NCBI RefSeq assembly: GCF_048007035.1
Contig: NZ_CP180355.1
Location: forward strand, 1,054,001 to 1,118,000
Source of the DNA: Imperialibacter sp963977595
GTDB lineage: Bacteria; Bacteroidota; Bacteroidia; Cytophagales; Cyclobacteriaceae
Length of the DNA stretch: 64,000 nucleotides
Direction: 5' to 3'
Made by a program: the position numbers and the translations under genes. Below the pieces are notes generated by a model that worked only from the letters and a program-made list of their open reading frames with translations, did not search any database and had not been told where the DNA came from. Positions 16,011 to 24,840 of this stretch are shown here, piece after piece; the first letter of the stretch is position 1; each line of letters begins with the position of its first letter.

Positions 16011-18602
16011 CTACTCACTCCGCAACGTCTGTACTGGGTTGACGCTGGTGGCTTTGGTCACCTGGCTTGCCACCGTCACAGCTGTTGTCACCAGCACAAT
16101 GCCCATCGCCAGAATGAATGGGAGCGCTGTAGTTTCCTTGGGGTCCGGATAAATAGCGTTGATCATTTGAGTGATAAGAAAAGCACCAGCCGGTGCCCCC
16201 AAAAGAAAGGCAATAAGAATCGTCCAAAAGTATTGTTTACTGGCAATTCTGATGATTTGCGTTGCATCAGCCCCCAGCACCTTCCTTATCCCAAATTCCT
16301 TTTTCCGACTTTGAATGCTAAAACCGAGCAGACCAAACAAGCCCAGGCAAGCAAGGACAATAGCTAAGCCCGATATGAAGCTTATCACCACAATATTTCC
16401 CTGATTTTCCTTAAAGAAGTAATCAAAAACATCTACCTGATACTTACTGTTGTAAGGGTCGTTTGGGGCTATTCCTGTCCATGCTGATGCAAAATATTCG
16501 TCCAGTTCTTTTTCATTACCCGCAGCGGTTTTCACTACGAAATAATTAAATTCCTCCTCGGGAGCAGCAGTGAAAACAGATGGTAGCATTTCATCGTAAA
16601 AAGCATTGCACATGAAGTTTTCCAGTACCCCCACCACCGTGTACCGTGTGCTATCATAAGTCACCTGTTGGCCTATGGCATCATCCCAACCAGCCTTTTC
16701 CACAAACATTTCTGTTACGATGATACTTCCTGACTGGTCATCTGCTTTGCTGTCTCCAAAGAACCTTCCTTCCTTAAGGCGGAAGCCCATCGTTTCCATA
16801 TAGTTTTCGCCCACATGAAAGGCATAGGTTTTGACCTCCTTGTCAAGCACGTCGGCTTTGGTGAGCTTATTGGCCCTGGCCACGTGGTAATTGCTCCCGG
16901 CATAGCTCAAAACAGCGGTATTCCTGTTGGCCGCATCCCTCAGGGCCTGAAAGTCCGACGCCTCCACCAGTGGCATTGAAATGATTCCTTTGGGATTGTA
17001 TCCCCAGTCCTTTTCCGCCTGATAAATGGCATTGTCGGTAAAAACAAAGCAAGCGATGATGGTGCTTATGGCAAAGAAAAACTGAAAGCCCAGCAATATT
17101 TTGCTGAAGACGTTCTTTGAACCCAGTTTCTCATTTCCTCTGAAAATACTGGTTGGCTGAAACTTCGACACATAGAAGGCCGGATAGGCACCTGACACCA
17201 GGCCAATAAATAGTAACAGCCCACCGAAGAAAGCAATCAGCATGGGAAGACTAGAAAATTCAAAAGGAATGGTAATTGGTATCATGGTGTTGAGCCCGGG
17301 CAAAAAGAAATAGTAGCTCAACACAGTGCCCAATCCCAGAGCAAAAGTGCATAAGATCATGTTCTCCAAAATGAACTGGTAAATGATCTGCCGCCGATTT
17401 CCCCCAATCACCTTCCTCATGGCAATTTCTTTCAGTCGTCGGGTAGCGGCCGTTACAGAGATATTCATGTAATTAAAACAAGCCAGCAAAACCAACATAG
17501 ATGCCACCACAGAAAGCCCGATACGCCCGGCTGGATGCCCGCTCCCGCTTATCGAGCCATCTATTTCAAAAGACCTGAGCGCCAGTTTCTCCAATGGCAC
17601 CATCTCAAATTTATCGATAGGCCATTTGCTACTTGTTTGATTCTGCAGAGCCACAAATCCTCTAAAAGTCTCCTCCAATTCCTGTGGCTGGCGACCTTCC
17701 TTCATTTCAATAAAAATAGCATCTGTGGAATAGGCCCAGTCATAATGATCTTCGAGTTGCAGATCAAAGAAGTTGTCCATCGGCACCATGATTTCAAATG
17801 AAAAGCTCGCTTTATCCGGCGTCTTGTCCATTACCGCCCCCACCGTATAGTTCTGAATCACACCGTTGGAATACTTGATGGAAACATCCTTGCCCATAGC
17901 GTCCTCCCGTCCAAAGTATTTCTCTGCGGTATTTTTATCAATCACTACATAACTTTTGTTCTCCAGCGCATTTACATCTCCATACTTGATAGGAAAATCA
18001 AACACTTTCAGCAGGGCCGGGTCAACAAACGATACCAACTCGCTAAAAACATTGTCACCAAACCGCATATTGCCATACTGGAATTCGACCCGCACCACAT
18101 TGTCAACCCCAGCGTGCTTGTCAACCAAATCCGGCCCTATCAGCAAGGGAGCATCCGCCCACATCGCAGTGCTGTTCTCGGTTTTCACATGATTGATCAG
18201 TTGGTAAATATTCCTCCTGTTGGAGTGGAAGTCGTCCATATGCGTCTGCATATCAACAAATATGAAAATGGCGATGCCCATGCCTATTGCCACAGACAAG
18301 CCAAGGATGTTGATGAGCGAGATGCCCCAGTTTTTGGATAGGTTTCTGAAACCTATCGTAAAGTAATTTTTAATGAGTCCCATTTGACTAGCCTTATAAT
18401 TTGAGTTTGTCCTTTTAATGTTCGCCCACCTAAAAAATCGAAGTACATTCCAAATAAACCGCCGCCGGGCTTTTTGGGTGTCTACAGCAGCCTCCCTCTC
18501 AAAAATCTCATAGATATCCCCTTCGATCTCTTCCAGAAGATCGGGATTGCAATACCACCTTAGGAATTTATCAGCCCATTTAGGCGGCGATAGCTGCTTC
18601 AT
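16011..18602 (-). CDS. MacB/FtsX-type ABC transporter permease with N-terminal prefix domain
   Basis: This 863-residue membrane protein begins with a soluble prefix of about 75 residues (PKWADKFLRWYCNPDLLEEI, GDIYEIFERE), the permease prefix domain common in Cytophagales. Then come a first membrane segment (GISLINILGLSVAIGMGIAI), a large periplasmic MacB-like domain, three segments, a second periplasmic domain and three final segments. The FtsX signature SRKKEFGIRKVLGADATQII lies near the C-terminus. The ATG overlaps the stop of the PadR gene (ATGA). No ATPase subunit is adjacent. Family members act as mechanotransmission exporters of peptides, lipids or toxins; the substrate is unknown. Confidence 0.9.
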   Translation of the reverse strand: MKQLSPPKWADKFLRWYCNPDLLEEIEGDIYEIFEREAAVDTQKARRRFIWNVLRFFRWANIKRTNSNYKASQMGLIKNYFTIGFRNLSKNWGISLINILGLSVAIGMGIAIFIFVDMQTHMDDFHSNRRNIYQLINHVKTENSTAMWADAPLLIGPDLVDKHAGVDNVVRVEFQYGNMRFGDNVFSELVSFVDPALLKVFDFPIKYGDVNALENKSYVVIDKNTAEKYFGREDAMGKDVSIKYSNGVIQNYTVGAVMDKTPDKASFSFEIMVPMDNFFDLQLEDHYDWAYSTDAIFIEMKEGRQPQELEETFRGFVALQNQTSSKWPIDKFEMVPLEKLALRSFEIDGSISGSGHPAGRIGLSVVASMLVLLACFNYMNISVTAATRRLKEIAMRKVIGGNRRQIIYQFILENMILCTFALGLGTVLSYYFFLPGLNTMIPITIPFEFSSLPMLIAFFGGLLLFIGLVSGAYPAFYVSKFQPTSIFRGNEKLGSKNVFSKILLGFQFFFAISTIIACFVFTDNAIYQAEKDWGYNPKGIISMPLVEASDFQALRDAANRNTAVLSYAGSNYHVARANKLTKADVLDKEVKTYAFHVGENYMETMGFRLKEGRFFGDSKADDQSGSIIVTEMFVEKAGWDDAIGQQVTYDSTRYTVVGVLENFMCNAFYDEMLPSVFTAAPEEEFNYFVVKTAAGNEKELDEYFASAWTGIAPNDPYNSKYQVDVFDYFFKENQGNIVVISFISGLAIVLACLGLFGLLGFSIQSRKKEFGIRKVLGADATQIIRIASKQYFWTILIAFLLGAPAGAFLITQMINAIYPDPKETTALPFILAMGIVLVTTAVTVASQVTKATSVNPVQTLRSE

Positions 18603-18943
18603 AATGAAAAGTTGAAGGCCATTTTTGGTATTCTTTTGTACAGCTCGTTCCTGAAAGCGAAAGACTCATCCAGCGCCTTTTTGCCAACAGCCGTCAAAGT
18701 GAAGTACCGCTTGCGTCGCCCGCCTCTTTCGTTGGTGGCTCCTCCCATCCGTGACGTAACGTAGCCTTTCTCTTCCAGCCTCCGCAACACGGCATGGGCC
18801 GCACTTACATTCATGCTTCTACCTGTCTGCTTTTCTATTTCATCCATTACAGCCACGCCATAGGCTTCGTCAAACAACGCCCCAACTGTCAGCAGAATAA
18901 GTTCTTCCAATTCACCCAAATATGAGCCTTTCATAGTCACCAT
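18599..18943 (-). CDS. PadR-family transcriptional regulator
   Basis: This 114-residue winged-helix protein matches short PadR regulators: LGELEELILLTVGAL, DEIEKQTGRSMNVSAAHAVLRRLEEKGYVTSRMG, and a GRRKRYFTLTAVGKKAL wing. Its stop overlaps the permease start by ATGA, so it is coupled to it. This PadR plus prefix-domain permease pairing recurs in Cytophagales genomes. It probably represses its own operon until an inducer, perhaps an envelope-active compound, binds (inference). Confidence 0.9.
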   Translation of the reverse strand: MVTMKGSYLGELEELILLTVGALFDEAYGVAVMDEIEKQTGRSMNVSAAHAVLRRLEEKGYVTSRMGGATNERGGRRKRYFTLTAVGKKALDESFAFRNELYKRIPKMAFNFSL

Positions 18944-18989
18944 TAGTTATACAAACATAAAAGTAATGCATTATGTTGTCTTTTTGTAG

Positions 18990-19029
18990 AAGAAATAAAA
19001 ATAAAAGAGCCGGGAGGTTATCCCGGCTC
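18990..19029 (-). terminator. Intrinsic terminator after the lipocalin-like lipoprotein
   Basis: A perfect 9-bp GC-rich stem (GAGCCGGGA 19007-19015 with TCCCGGCTC 19021-19029) has a 5-nt loop. On the minus strand it is followed by TTTTATTTTTATTT. It ends the 19051-19929 gene. Confidence 0.85.
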
Positions 19030-19050
19030 CTGACCCTATTCATCAATCAC

Positions 19051-19929
19051 TTATGGTTTTTTATATCTCGCCCACGTTTCATCTATGTATACGGAGTCAA
19101 TTTCTTGTCCTTGCTTCACTGTCTTTTCCGCAAAAAGTGTCCACCTGTTGGCGTTAACAACACCACCAAATGTAATGGTAGCCCCCGTTAGGGTGTGACC
19201 CGACGGGTGAATCATTGCCACATTCTCGGTGTACGTTTTTCCATCATAGATAATTGATCCTGTGCCTGTTCCTGAAATATAGTCCCCGTCATCATTGTAT
19301 TGAATCCAAACAAAATGTGAAGGAGTCACAAGCTTCATATACTTCACAAAGCCAGGGTAGCTCATTTCAGGGCCTCCTTCCTTTTCGTGATAGGAAACTA
19401 ACTCCCAGGTTCCGACGAGGGAAGTGTCGTTTTTTGCAACTGCAGGCACCTTCCTCCACATTTCCTCGATGCGAGACGAATCCACGACAACTGTTTCCGC
19501 ACTTTCGACATCAAACTCAAAATCTTTCACGAAACCTCTATGATGCCATTCACCGTCGACAAAGTCAGCCGTGAAGTTGATTTTTTGGCCGAGGATGCTA
19601 CTGGTGGCTGGAAGAAAAAATTCAATGTTTTCTACATAGTTCTCACCATCGTAGGTGTAGGTTCCACCTCCCATTCCCACAAGCTGATCGTTATCTTTCT
19701 GATAGCTTATCCAGGTAAAATGGGTTGGGGTCAGGTGTTTTTGGTAAAGAATATTGGAGGCGTGATCTATCCAAGTCTTTCCACCACTGGAGTCGCTCAT
19801 GTAAGACACCAGCTCCCATGTGCCCACAAGACTTTTCGGTGCCGTTGTTGACTCCTTCGAGGAATCGGACGAGCACCCACTGGCCAGCACATAAATACTG
19901 GCAACGGCTAAAATCAATATATTTTTCAT
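19051..19929 (-). CDS. Lipoprotein with two tandem lipocalin-like domains
   Basis: This 292-residue protein has a lipobox (VLASGC, Cys19). Two homologous halves each begin with SLVGTWELVSY (about residues 34 and 170). Each continues with T-P-[TS]-HF-[TV]-WI-x-Y, a YDG[EK]xYxENV/I strand, and ends near x-x-E-x-W. That is the lipocalin-like pattern of Bacteroidota, duplicated within one gene. A hydrophobic ligand or stress-related role is only inferred. It is alone on the minus strand between a strong terminator and a 220-bp divergent gap to the methyltransferase gene. Confidence 0.8.
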   Translation of the reverse strand: MKNILILAVASIYVLASGCSSDSSKESTTAPKSLVGTWELVSYMSDSSGGKTWIDHASNILYQKHLTPTHFTWISYQKDNDQLVGMGGGTYTYDGENYVENIEFFLPATSSILGQKINFTADFVDGEWHHRGFVKDFEFDVESAETVVVDSSRIEEMWRKVPAVAKNDTSLVGTWELVSYHEKEGGPEMSYPGFVKYMKLVTPSHFVWIQYNDDGDYISGTGTGSIIYDGKTYTENVAMIHPSGHTLTGATITFGGVVNANRWTLFAEKTVKQGQEIDSVYIDETWARYKKP

Positions 19930-20149
19930 GGTTATAATATTTTAGGTTGGTTTCTCCTTCCTGTTGTGATCCTCTTAAAATGTAAGCATTATTTATGAGA
20001 AAGTCAGAATTTTCCTCTGCTTAATATCCCTCACATCGACAAAATCACAAAGCATGGGATGTTTGCTTCATCTGGCCACTACGTATAATCTCTATCTTTC
20101 CGTGCGATTTCATCAGTTTCATCATAAGTTTGCGCCTTAATAAAAAACC

Positions 20150-21334
20150 ATGTCCTCGTACCCCTCCATTATTCTCAAAGCAGGAAAAGAACGCTCCATC
20201 CAGCGTTTCCACCCATGGGTGTTTTCAGGAGCTATCCAACATACTCCAAAAGAATTAAGTGAAGGTGACCTGGTGCAGGTGCTGGACAGCAGAAAGAAAT
20301 TTCTGGGCATCGGGCACTACCAAATCGGTTCGATCACTGTGCGCATGGTGGCTTTCTCCGACGTCACGGTCGATGAAGCCTTCTGGAAAGGTAAAATTGA
20401 CAGGGCAGTTGAAGCCCGCAGGGCAGTAGGCTTGACGAAAAAAGACGACCTCAATGTTTTTCGCCTGATACATGGAGAAGGCGACGGCTTGCCAGGGCTG
20501 ATCATGGACTACTACAATGGAACGGTGGTTTTTCAAGCGCACTCCGTTGGCATGTATCTGCTGAAAGACACTTTTGCTTCTATCCTCAAAGAGCTTGACC
20601 TCCCCATAACCGCCTGCTACAACAAGAGCGCCGGCACCATCCCTTTCAAAGCACCTATCCAGGCCGAAGATGGATTCATTTTCGGGGAAGGCGACACGGT
20701 GGAGGTAAATGAATACGGAAGCAAGTTCACCATCAATGTGGTGGAAGGCCAAAAGACAGGTTTTTTTATCGACCAGCGGGAAAGCAGGCGACTGCTGGAG
20801 GAGTTTAGTAAGGGCAAGAAAGTGCTTAATACGTTCTGCTACACAGGTGGCTTTTCGGTATCCGCTTTAAAGGCTGGTGCCTCAGAAGTGGTCAGTGTCG
20901 ACAGTTCGCAAAAAGCCATTGACCTGACTGAGCAAATCATTGATTTGAATTTCGGGAAAACGGAAAAGCATACGTCCCGTTGTGCTGACGCTTTCGACTA
21001 TCTGGCTAAAATGCCCGACGATTTTGATGTGATTGTACTCGACCCGCCTGCCTTTGCCAAGCATGTAAGGGTGCTTGAAAACGGTCTCAAGGGCTATCGC
21101 ACGATTAATGAAAAGGCCATCAAAAAAATAAAGCCGGGAGGAATACTGTTTACGTTTTCATGCTCTCAGGTGGTGTCGCCGCAAGATTTTCGCACGGCTG
21201 TATTTTCAGCCGCTGCTGCCACAGGACGTGAGGTTCGCATCCTGTACCAAGTGCATCAGCCAGCCGACCACCCGGTAAGCATTTACCACCCTGAGGGGGA
21301 GTATTTGAAGGGCTTGGTGTTGCAGATAAGTTAA
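20150..21334 (+). CDS. rlmI: Class I SAM-dependent rRNA methyltransferase (RlmI family)
   Basis: This 394-residue protein has the RlmI layout: an N-terminal PUA domain (about 5-80, HPWVFSGAIQ), a central EEHEE-like domain, and a Rossmann methyltransferase. Visible motifs are FFIDQRESRR, NTFCYTGGFSVSALKAGA (SAM motif I), VVSVDSS and VIVLDPPAFAK (motif IV), and FTFSCSQVV near the place of the catalytic Cys of m5C enzymes. Escherichia coli RlmI methylates C1962 of 23S rRNA; the same target is inferred here. It converges on the MazG gene with an 8-bp gap. Confidence 0.88.
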   Translation: MSSYPSIILKAGKERSIQRFHPWVFSGAIQHTPKELSEGDLVQVLDSRKKFLGIGHYQIGSITVRMVAFSDVTVDEAFWKGKIDRAVEARRAVGLTKKDDLNVFRLIHGEGDGLPGLIMDYYNGTVVFQAHSVGMYLLKDTFASILKELDLPITACYNKSAGTIPFKAPIQAEDGFIFGEGDTVEVNEYGSKFTINVVEGQKTGFFIDQRESRRLLEEFSKGKKVLNTFCYTGGFSVSALKAGASEVVSVDSSQKAIDLTEQIIDLNFGKTEKHTSRCADAFDYLAKMPDDFDVIVLDPPAFAKHVRVLENGLKGYRTINEKAIKKIKPGGILFTFSCSQVVSPQDFRTAVFSAAAATGREVRILYQVHQPADHPVSIYHPEGEYLKGLVLQIS

Positions 21335-21342
21335 CCCTCGCT

Positions 21343-21669
21343 CTACTTAAGCTTTTCATTGTCCTTGTGGCGGGTCTTGTCTCTGCTGGTCTTTTTCTCC
21401 AGGTTCTTTTGGAATGCCTCCGTAAGGTTGACCCCTGTCTGGTTGGCCAGACAAATCAGCACCCACAGCACATCGGCCATTTCATCTCCCAGGTCTCTTC
21501 CTTTGTCTGATTGCTTGAACGACTGTTCGCCGTAAGTCCTTGCCATAATGCGGGCCAACTCGCCTACCTCCTCAGTCAAAATGGTCATGTTGGTCAGCTC
21601 GTTGAAGTAGCGGACACCCACGGTCTTTATCCACTGATCTACCTGCTCCTGTGCTTCTTCTATCGTCAT
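21343..21669 (-). CDS. MazG-like nucleotide pyrophosphohydrolase
   Basis: This 108-residue protein starts at the ATG at 21669. The frame stays open to 21723, but that start would overlap dtd, and 21669 lies 10 bp after the dtd stop. The all-alpha NTP-PPase motifs are TEEVGEL and DLGDEMADVLWVL, whose acidic residues bind magnesium. The tail is lysine/arginine-rich. Family members hydrolyse non-canonical or excess (d)NTPs to the monophosphate. It forms a house-cleaning operon with dtd. Confidence 0.88.
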   Translation of the reverse strand: MTIEEAQEQVDQWIKTVGVRYFNELTNMTILTEEVGELARIMARTYGEQSFKQSDKGRDLGDEMADVLWVLICLANQTGVNLTEAFQKNLEKKTSRDKTRHKDNEKLK

Positions 21670-21679
21670 CTGGAAGGGT

Positions 21680-22132
21680 TTAAGCTTTGTTCTTAGTATC
21701 AATAATGATCGTAACAGGGCCATCGTTTACAAGCGCCACTTTCATATCGGCTCCAAACTCACCCGTCTGAATTTCACGCTGTAAGTCAGCCTGCAGCTGG
21801 GCAATCATTTTCTCATAAAGAGGTATGGCCACATCCGGCCTGGCAGCTTTGATATAGGAAGGTCTGTTGCCCTTTTTTGTGCTGGCATGGAGCGTAAACT
21901 GACTGATAAGCAGTATGTCGCCCCCAACCTCCGCAAGGCTTCGGTTCATCACACCATCGTCGTCGTTAAAAATCCGAAGATTGACAATTTTCCTACTCAA
22001 CCACTCTATATCTTCCTGAGTATCCGCCTCCTCAATACCCAGAAGCAACATAATACCAGTTCCAATTTTTCCTTCGACGACGCCGTTAATTGTTACCGAT
22101 GCCTCCGACACTCTTTGAACCACTCCAATCAT
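21680..22132 (-). CDS. dtd: D-aminoacyl-tRNA deacylase
   Basis: This 150-residue protein is full length. It cleaves D-amino acids (and glycine) mischarged on tRNA, using tRNA itself for catalysis in the homodimer interface. Key motifs are SQFTLHASTKKGNRPSY and VNDGPVTIIID, the latter holding the cross-subunit Gly-cisPro element. The N-terminus MIGVVQRVSEASV is typical. It is followed by the MazG gene after 10 bp on the same strand. Confidence 0.96.
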   Translation of the reverse strand: MIGVVQRVSEASVTINGVVEGKIGTGIMLLLGIEEADTQEDIEWLSRKIVNLRIFNDDDGVMNRSLAEVGGDILLISQFTLHASTKKGNRPSYIKAARPDVAIPLYEKMIAQLQADLQREIQTGEFGADMKVALVNDGPVTIIIDTKNKA

Positions 22133-22193
22133 TGCTCTTATTTTTCCTTCGAAACATTATCAGGTTCAAAGTACAATCAATAATCAATTCAGG

Positions 22194-22865
22194 CTAATCC
22201 TTTGTGGTCGTAATTTTTTCAATTTGTCGGGAGGGGAAAACATGGAGGCGTGGTAGCCCCTTTTTGGCCGTAACGACCATTCCTTTTGCCACCCTGCTGG
22301 CGTCAATAGCAAAAAGCTTTCTACTCGATCCTATCATAAAAAAGGAGAATAGTTTGGAAAAAAACTTGGCAACTTCTTCGAAAGGGCGACGGTCATCCCT
22401 TTCACCCAAAAGAAGAGAGGGTTGGTAAATATATAGCGAAGGGAGACTTAATTTCTTCAACGCCTCTTCGAGCATCCCTTTCACTTTGTTGTAATAAATG
22501 ACCGAATCAGCATTGGCACCCAGCGCAGTAACAACATGAAACTGCTCACATGTGGCAGTTTTAGCAGCCGCCTGAGCCAGATTGAAACAGTAGGTATAAT
22601 CCACTTTAAAAAAAGCTTCCTTCGATCCGGCCTTTTTCAAAGTGGTGCCCAGGCAGCAAAAAAAATGATGGGCCTGCATATCAGCCGAAAGGCTCTCCAA
22701 ATTCTCAAAATCTGTTATAACAGCCCGAACTTTGTCGTTGGCAGACGGGAGCTCTCTTCGTGTGAGGACTACAATTTTATCATAATAATCGTCGCCAACC
22801 AGTTGATCCAGCAGCGATGTACCAACCAAGCCAGTGGCACCAGCAATAAGTGCAGTCTTACCCAT
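22194..22865 (-). CDS. NAD(P)-binding atypical SDR protein, TIP30/HTATIP2-like
   Basis: This 223-residue Rossmann protein has the dinucleotide loop GATGLVGTSLL (about 9-19). Next is a VVLTRREL strand after beta2, then FCCLGTTLKKAGSKEAF, and an active-site-like YYNKVKGMLE where Tyr-x-x-x-Lys of SDR enzymes lies. YIYQPSLLLGERDDRRP is typical of the COG0702/TIP30 branch. The substrate is unknown. It starts 12 bp after the broken small ORF at 22878-23114 on the same strand. Confidence 0.85.
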   Translation of the reverse strand: MGKTALIAGATGLVGTSLLDQLVGDDYYDKIVVLTRRELPSANDKVRAVITDFENLESLSADMQAHHFFCCLGTTLKKAGSKEAFFKVDYTYCFNLAQAAAKTATCEQFHVVTALGANADSVIYYNKVKGMLEEALKKLSLPSLYIYQPSLLLGERDDRRPFEEVAKFFSKLFSFFMIGSSRKLFAIDASRVAKGMVVTAKKGLPRLHVFPSRQIEKITTTKD

Positions 22866-22877
22866 ATCATTTGAAGT

Positions 22878-23114
22878 TTAATTGTTGGCAACTCTATCTG
22901 AAAGTTGCTTAAAACCATTGACGGATACCGCCACTTCGGCCACTCTTTCCGCAGGCTTTTCGCCTGGCAGGTGCTGGTTGAGAAAAAAACTTACCAGTTT
23001 ATTGAATCATTTACTGCTGGTATCAAACGGTAAGTCGTTCAAGATAAAGTTATTTCCATCTTGCTTAAGTACAAAATATCCTTTGGAAAATTTAGTCGCC
23101 CCTTTTTTTGCCAA
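22878..23114 (-). pseudogene. Small ORF interrupted by an in-frame TGA
   Basis: One minus-strand frame reads 79 codons from TTG at 23114 to TAA at 22878 with one stop, TGA at 23007-23009 (codon 36). Both halves look coding: before the stop ATKFSKGYFVLKQDGNNF, after it EKPAERVAEVAVSVNG. A single G-to-A change (TGG to TGA) would explain the break. It fits neatly between the DUF1232 gene (15 bp upstream) and the SDR gene (12 bp downstream). The start is uncertain because a TAG lies directly before the TTG and a homopolymer (A7 G4) follows. I do not recognise the family. Confidence 0.5.
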
Positions 23115-23128
23115 CTACGCTGCCCTTT

Positions 23129-23536
23129 TCAAATAGAAAAATTATCCCTTTCCCATAACAGGTACTCGTCAATATCCTGCTTTAAGCTGCGGTAAATGAA
23201 AGCAATCATTGAGATGTCATCGATCAGCCCCAGCGCTGGGATAAAATCAGGTATAAGGTCGATAGGGGTGATAAAATAAATAAGACCGGCAACCAGAAGG
23301 ACGATGCTTTTCCAGGGCATTACACGGTAATTACCAGAAATATAGTTCTTCACCATTCTGGAAATAACCTTGATTCGTCCGACAAAACCACTGAGCCTTT
23401 CATTGCTTTGGGTAATCTCGCCAAGCTTTGTGGACACGCTCCCAATTATTTTATCTACACGCTCTCCATCCCGAAGTACCCTCTCGGCTTTCTTTTCATA
23501 CGACGACAGCGCTTTTTTCTCCTTATTCTCCTCCAT
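23129..23536 (-). CDS. YkvA-family DUF1232 membrane protein
   Basis: This 135-residue protein has a charged helical N-terminus of about 70 residues and then the DUF1232 core, one hydrophobic segment with YFITPIDLIPDFIPALGLIDD (about 92-112). This motif is the family hallmark. Family function is unknown; some members affect envelope or stress traits. It starts 5 bp after the 23542-24063 gene, so the two form an operon, which may extend through the broken ORF into the SDR gene. Confidence 0.88.
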   Translation of the reverse strand: MEENKEKKALSSYEKKAERVLRDGERVDKIIGSVSTKLGEITQSNERLSGFVGRIKVISRMVKNYISGNYRVMPWKSIVLLVAGLIYFITPIDLIPDFIPALGLIDDISMIAFIYRSLKQDIDEYLLWERDNFSI

Positions 23537-23541
23537 ATGAC

Positions 23542-24063
23542 CTAAAACACCTTTCTGATTTCATCTTTCATAAAACTCAAGGCCTGCTCCACCGGGTCAC
23601 GCTCTTCCTGCATGGCCCTTTGAATGACGGCCTTTGCCAACTCAATACTCTTCGATTCTGGATTCACCTCTGTAATAGCCTGATTAACAATCATAATCAC
23701 ACTTTCCATCGCACTTTTTATCGACCTCCAGGCGTCGTCTGACATGTATAACTGCTGCGACAAGTTATGGTTAAACTCATCCCGAATCTCTTTGAGAAGC
23801 ACATGCTGTAGTTCCTTGGAAGTGAGGTTGCCGGTGCTGAGCCTGGCAAGCAGGTTACTTGGCGATATCCGTTCCAGAAAAAGACACATTCTCTCATAGG
23901 CCTGGAGCCTGATCGGAAGAATGCTCTCGGTATTCTTCATTTTCAACTCCAACATCCTTTTTTCCAACTCCTTGTTCAGAAACGACCTAACCATCAGGTA
24001 CATAGCATAAAGTACCAGGCCAGCCGGGATAATAATTTTTGCAAGATCAACTAAGGGCTCCAT
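23542..24063 (-). CDS. Conserved membrane-anchored hypothetical protein
   Basis: This 173-residue protein has one N-terminal membrane segment (about 10-28, IIIPAGLVLYAMYLMVRSFL). A long, mostly helical cytoplasmic region follows (LEKRMLELKMKN, LQAYERMCLFLERISPSNLLARL, LLKEIRDEFNHNLSQQLYMSDDAW). I recognise the pattern as one found widely in Bacteroidota without a known function. It is the first gene of the operon with the DUF1232 protein. Confidence 0.75.
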   Translation of the reverse strand: MEPLVDLAKIIIPAGLVLYAMYLMVRSFLNKELEKRMLELKMKNTESILPIRLQAYERMCLFLERISPSNLLARLSTGNLTSKELQHVLLKEIRDEFNHNLSQQLYMSDDAWRSIKSAMESVIMIVNQAITEVNPESKSIELAKAVIQRAMQEERDPVEQALSFMKDEIRKVF

Positions 24064-24186
24064 TTACCAGGGTTTTGATTTGAAGTTAGAATTATTTTAA
24101 CGGACTTACCGTTTTCAAAATAAATAAATTTAAATCCCCGAATTGCAGCAACTTTGCCTGAGTTCTGGAAAAATTAGCGAATACAG

Positions 24187-24507
24187 ATGAATATACACCC
24201 TGTAAGCATTAGCGAGAAAGCGCTGGGGGAGATCAAAGAGATCATTGCCAAAAAGAAGATCCCGGAAGGCTATGGCCTGCGTATTGGCATCAGAGGAGCC
24301 GGCTGTGCAGGTGTTTCCTACATGCTTGGTTTCGACAAGAAAAAAGAGGGAGACATTGAGTACTCCATAGCGGGAATTTCCGTGTTTATTGAGAAAAAGC
24401 ACACCATGTACCTCATCGGTTTGGAGGTAGATTTTTACGATGGCGCTGATGCCCGTGGTTTTTCCTTTGTCAATCCCGACCTACCGGTGCCTGACCAGGC
24501 TCACTGA
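24187..24507 (+). CDS. IscA/HesB-like protein lacking the C-terminal CxC cysteines
   Basis: This 106-residue protein has the HesB/IscA fold: ISEKALGEIKEII, GLRIGIRGAGCAGVSY with the first conserved Cys (Cys40), and the DFYDGADARGFSFVNP strand. In A-type Fe-S carriers the C-terminus then gives a Cys-Gly-Cys; here it ends PDLPVPDQAH with no Cys. It therefore has one ligand of the usual three. A changed role (non-cluster, or partner-dependent iron binding) is inferred. The 3' end overlaps the convergent folB by 27 bp. Confidence 0.85.
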   Translation: MNIHPVSISEKALGEIKEIIAKKKIPEGYGLRIGIRGAGCAGVSYMLGFDKKKEGDIEYSIAGISVFIEKKHTMYLIGLEVDFYDGADARGFSFVNPDLPVPDQAH

Positions 24508-24840
24508 CGACTCCTCACACCTGCCCTCCAACGGCGGCAATATCTTAGCCACGGTTATGTCAAGTATCTTCACCTCAGTGTATTCTTCAAAAAGTTTCTC
24601 TGATATTTTGTAAGCCAGGTGCTCTAGTAAGTTAACCGGAACTTCCATGATCTCAGCCACTATCTGATACACCTCCTCATAGTCGAGTGTGTCGGCCAGC
24701 TTATCTGACAATGCGGCTTTGGAAATGTCTGTTTGGAAAACCAGGTCAATGCGAAAATCATTGCCTCTTTCACGTTCAAAGCTATGAACGCCATGAAAAG
24801 AGTGAAACATCAGTCCTTTCAGTGCAATTTTTCCCTGCAT
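24481..24840 (-). CDS. folB: Dihydroneopterin aldolase
   Basis: This 119-residue protein makes 6-hydroxymethyl-7,8-dihydropterin and glycolaldehyde from dihydroneopterin in folate synthesis. Motifs are IALKGLMFHSFHGVHSFER, DFRIDLVF, LADTLDYEEVY with the conserved Tyr, and NLLEHLAYKI carrying the catalytic-region Glu. The ATG at 24840 overlaps the DivIVA stop (TGATG), so translation is coupled. A TTG three bases upstream is possible but unlikely. It converges on the IscA-like gene. Confidence 0.93.
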   Translation of the reverse strand: MQGKIALKGLMFHSFHGVHSFERERGNDFRIDLVFQTDISKAALSDKLADTLDYEEVYQIVAEIMEVPVNLLEHLAYKISEKLFEEYTEVKILDITVAKILPPLEGRCEESSVSLVRHR

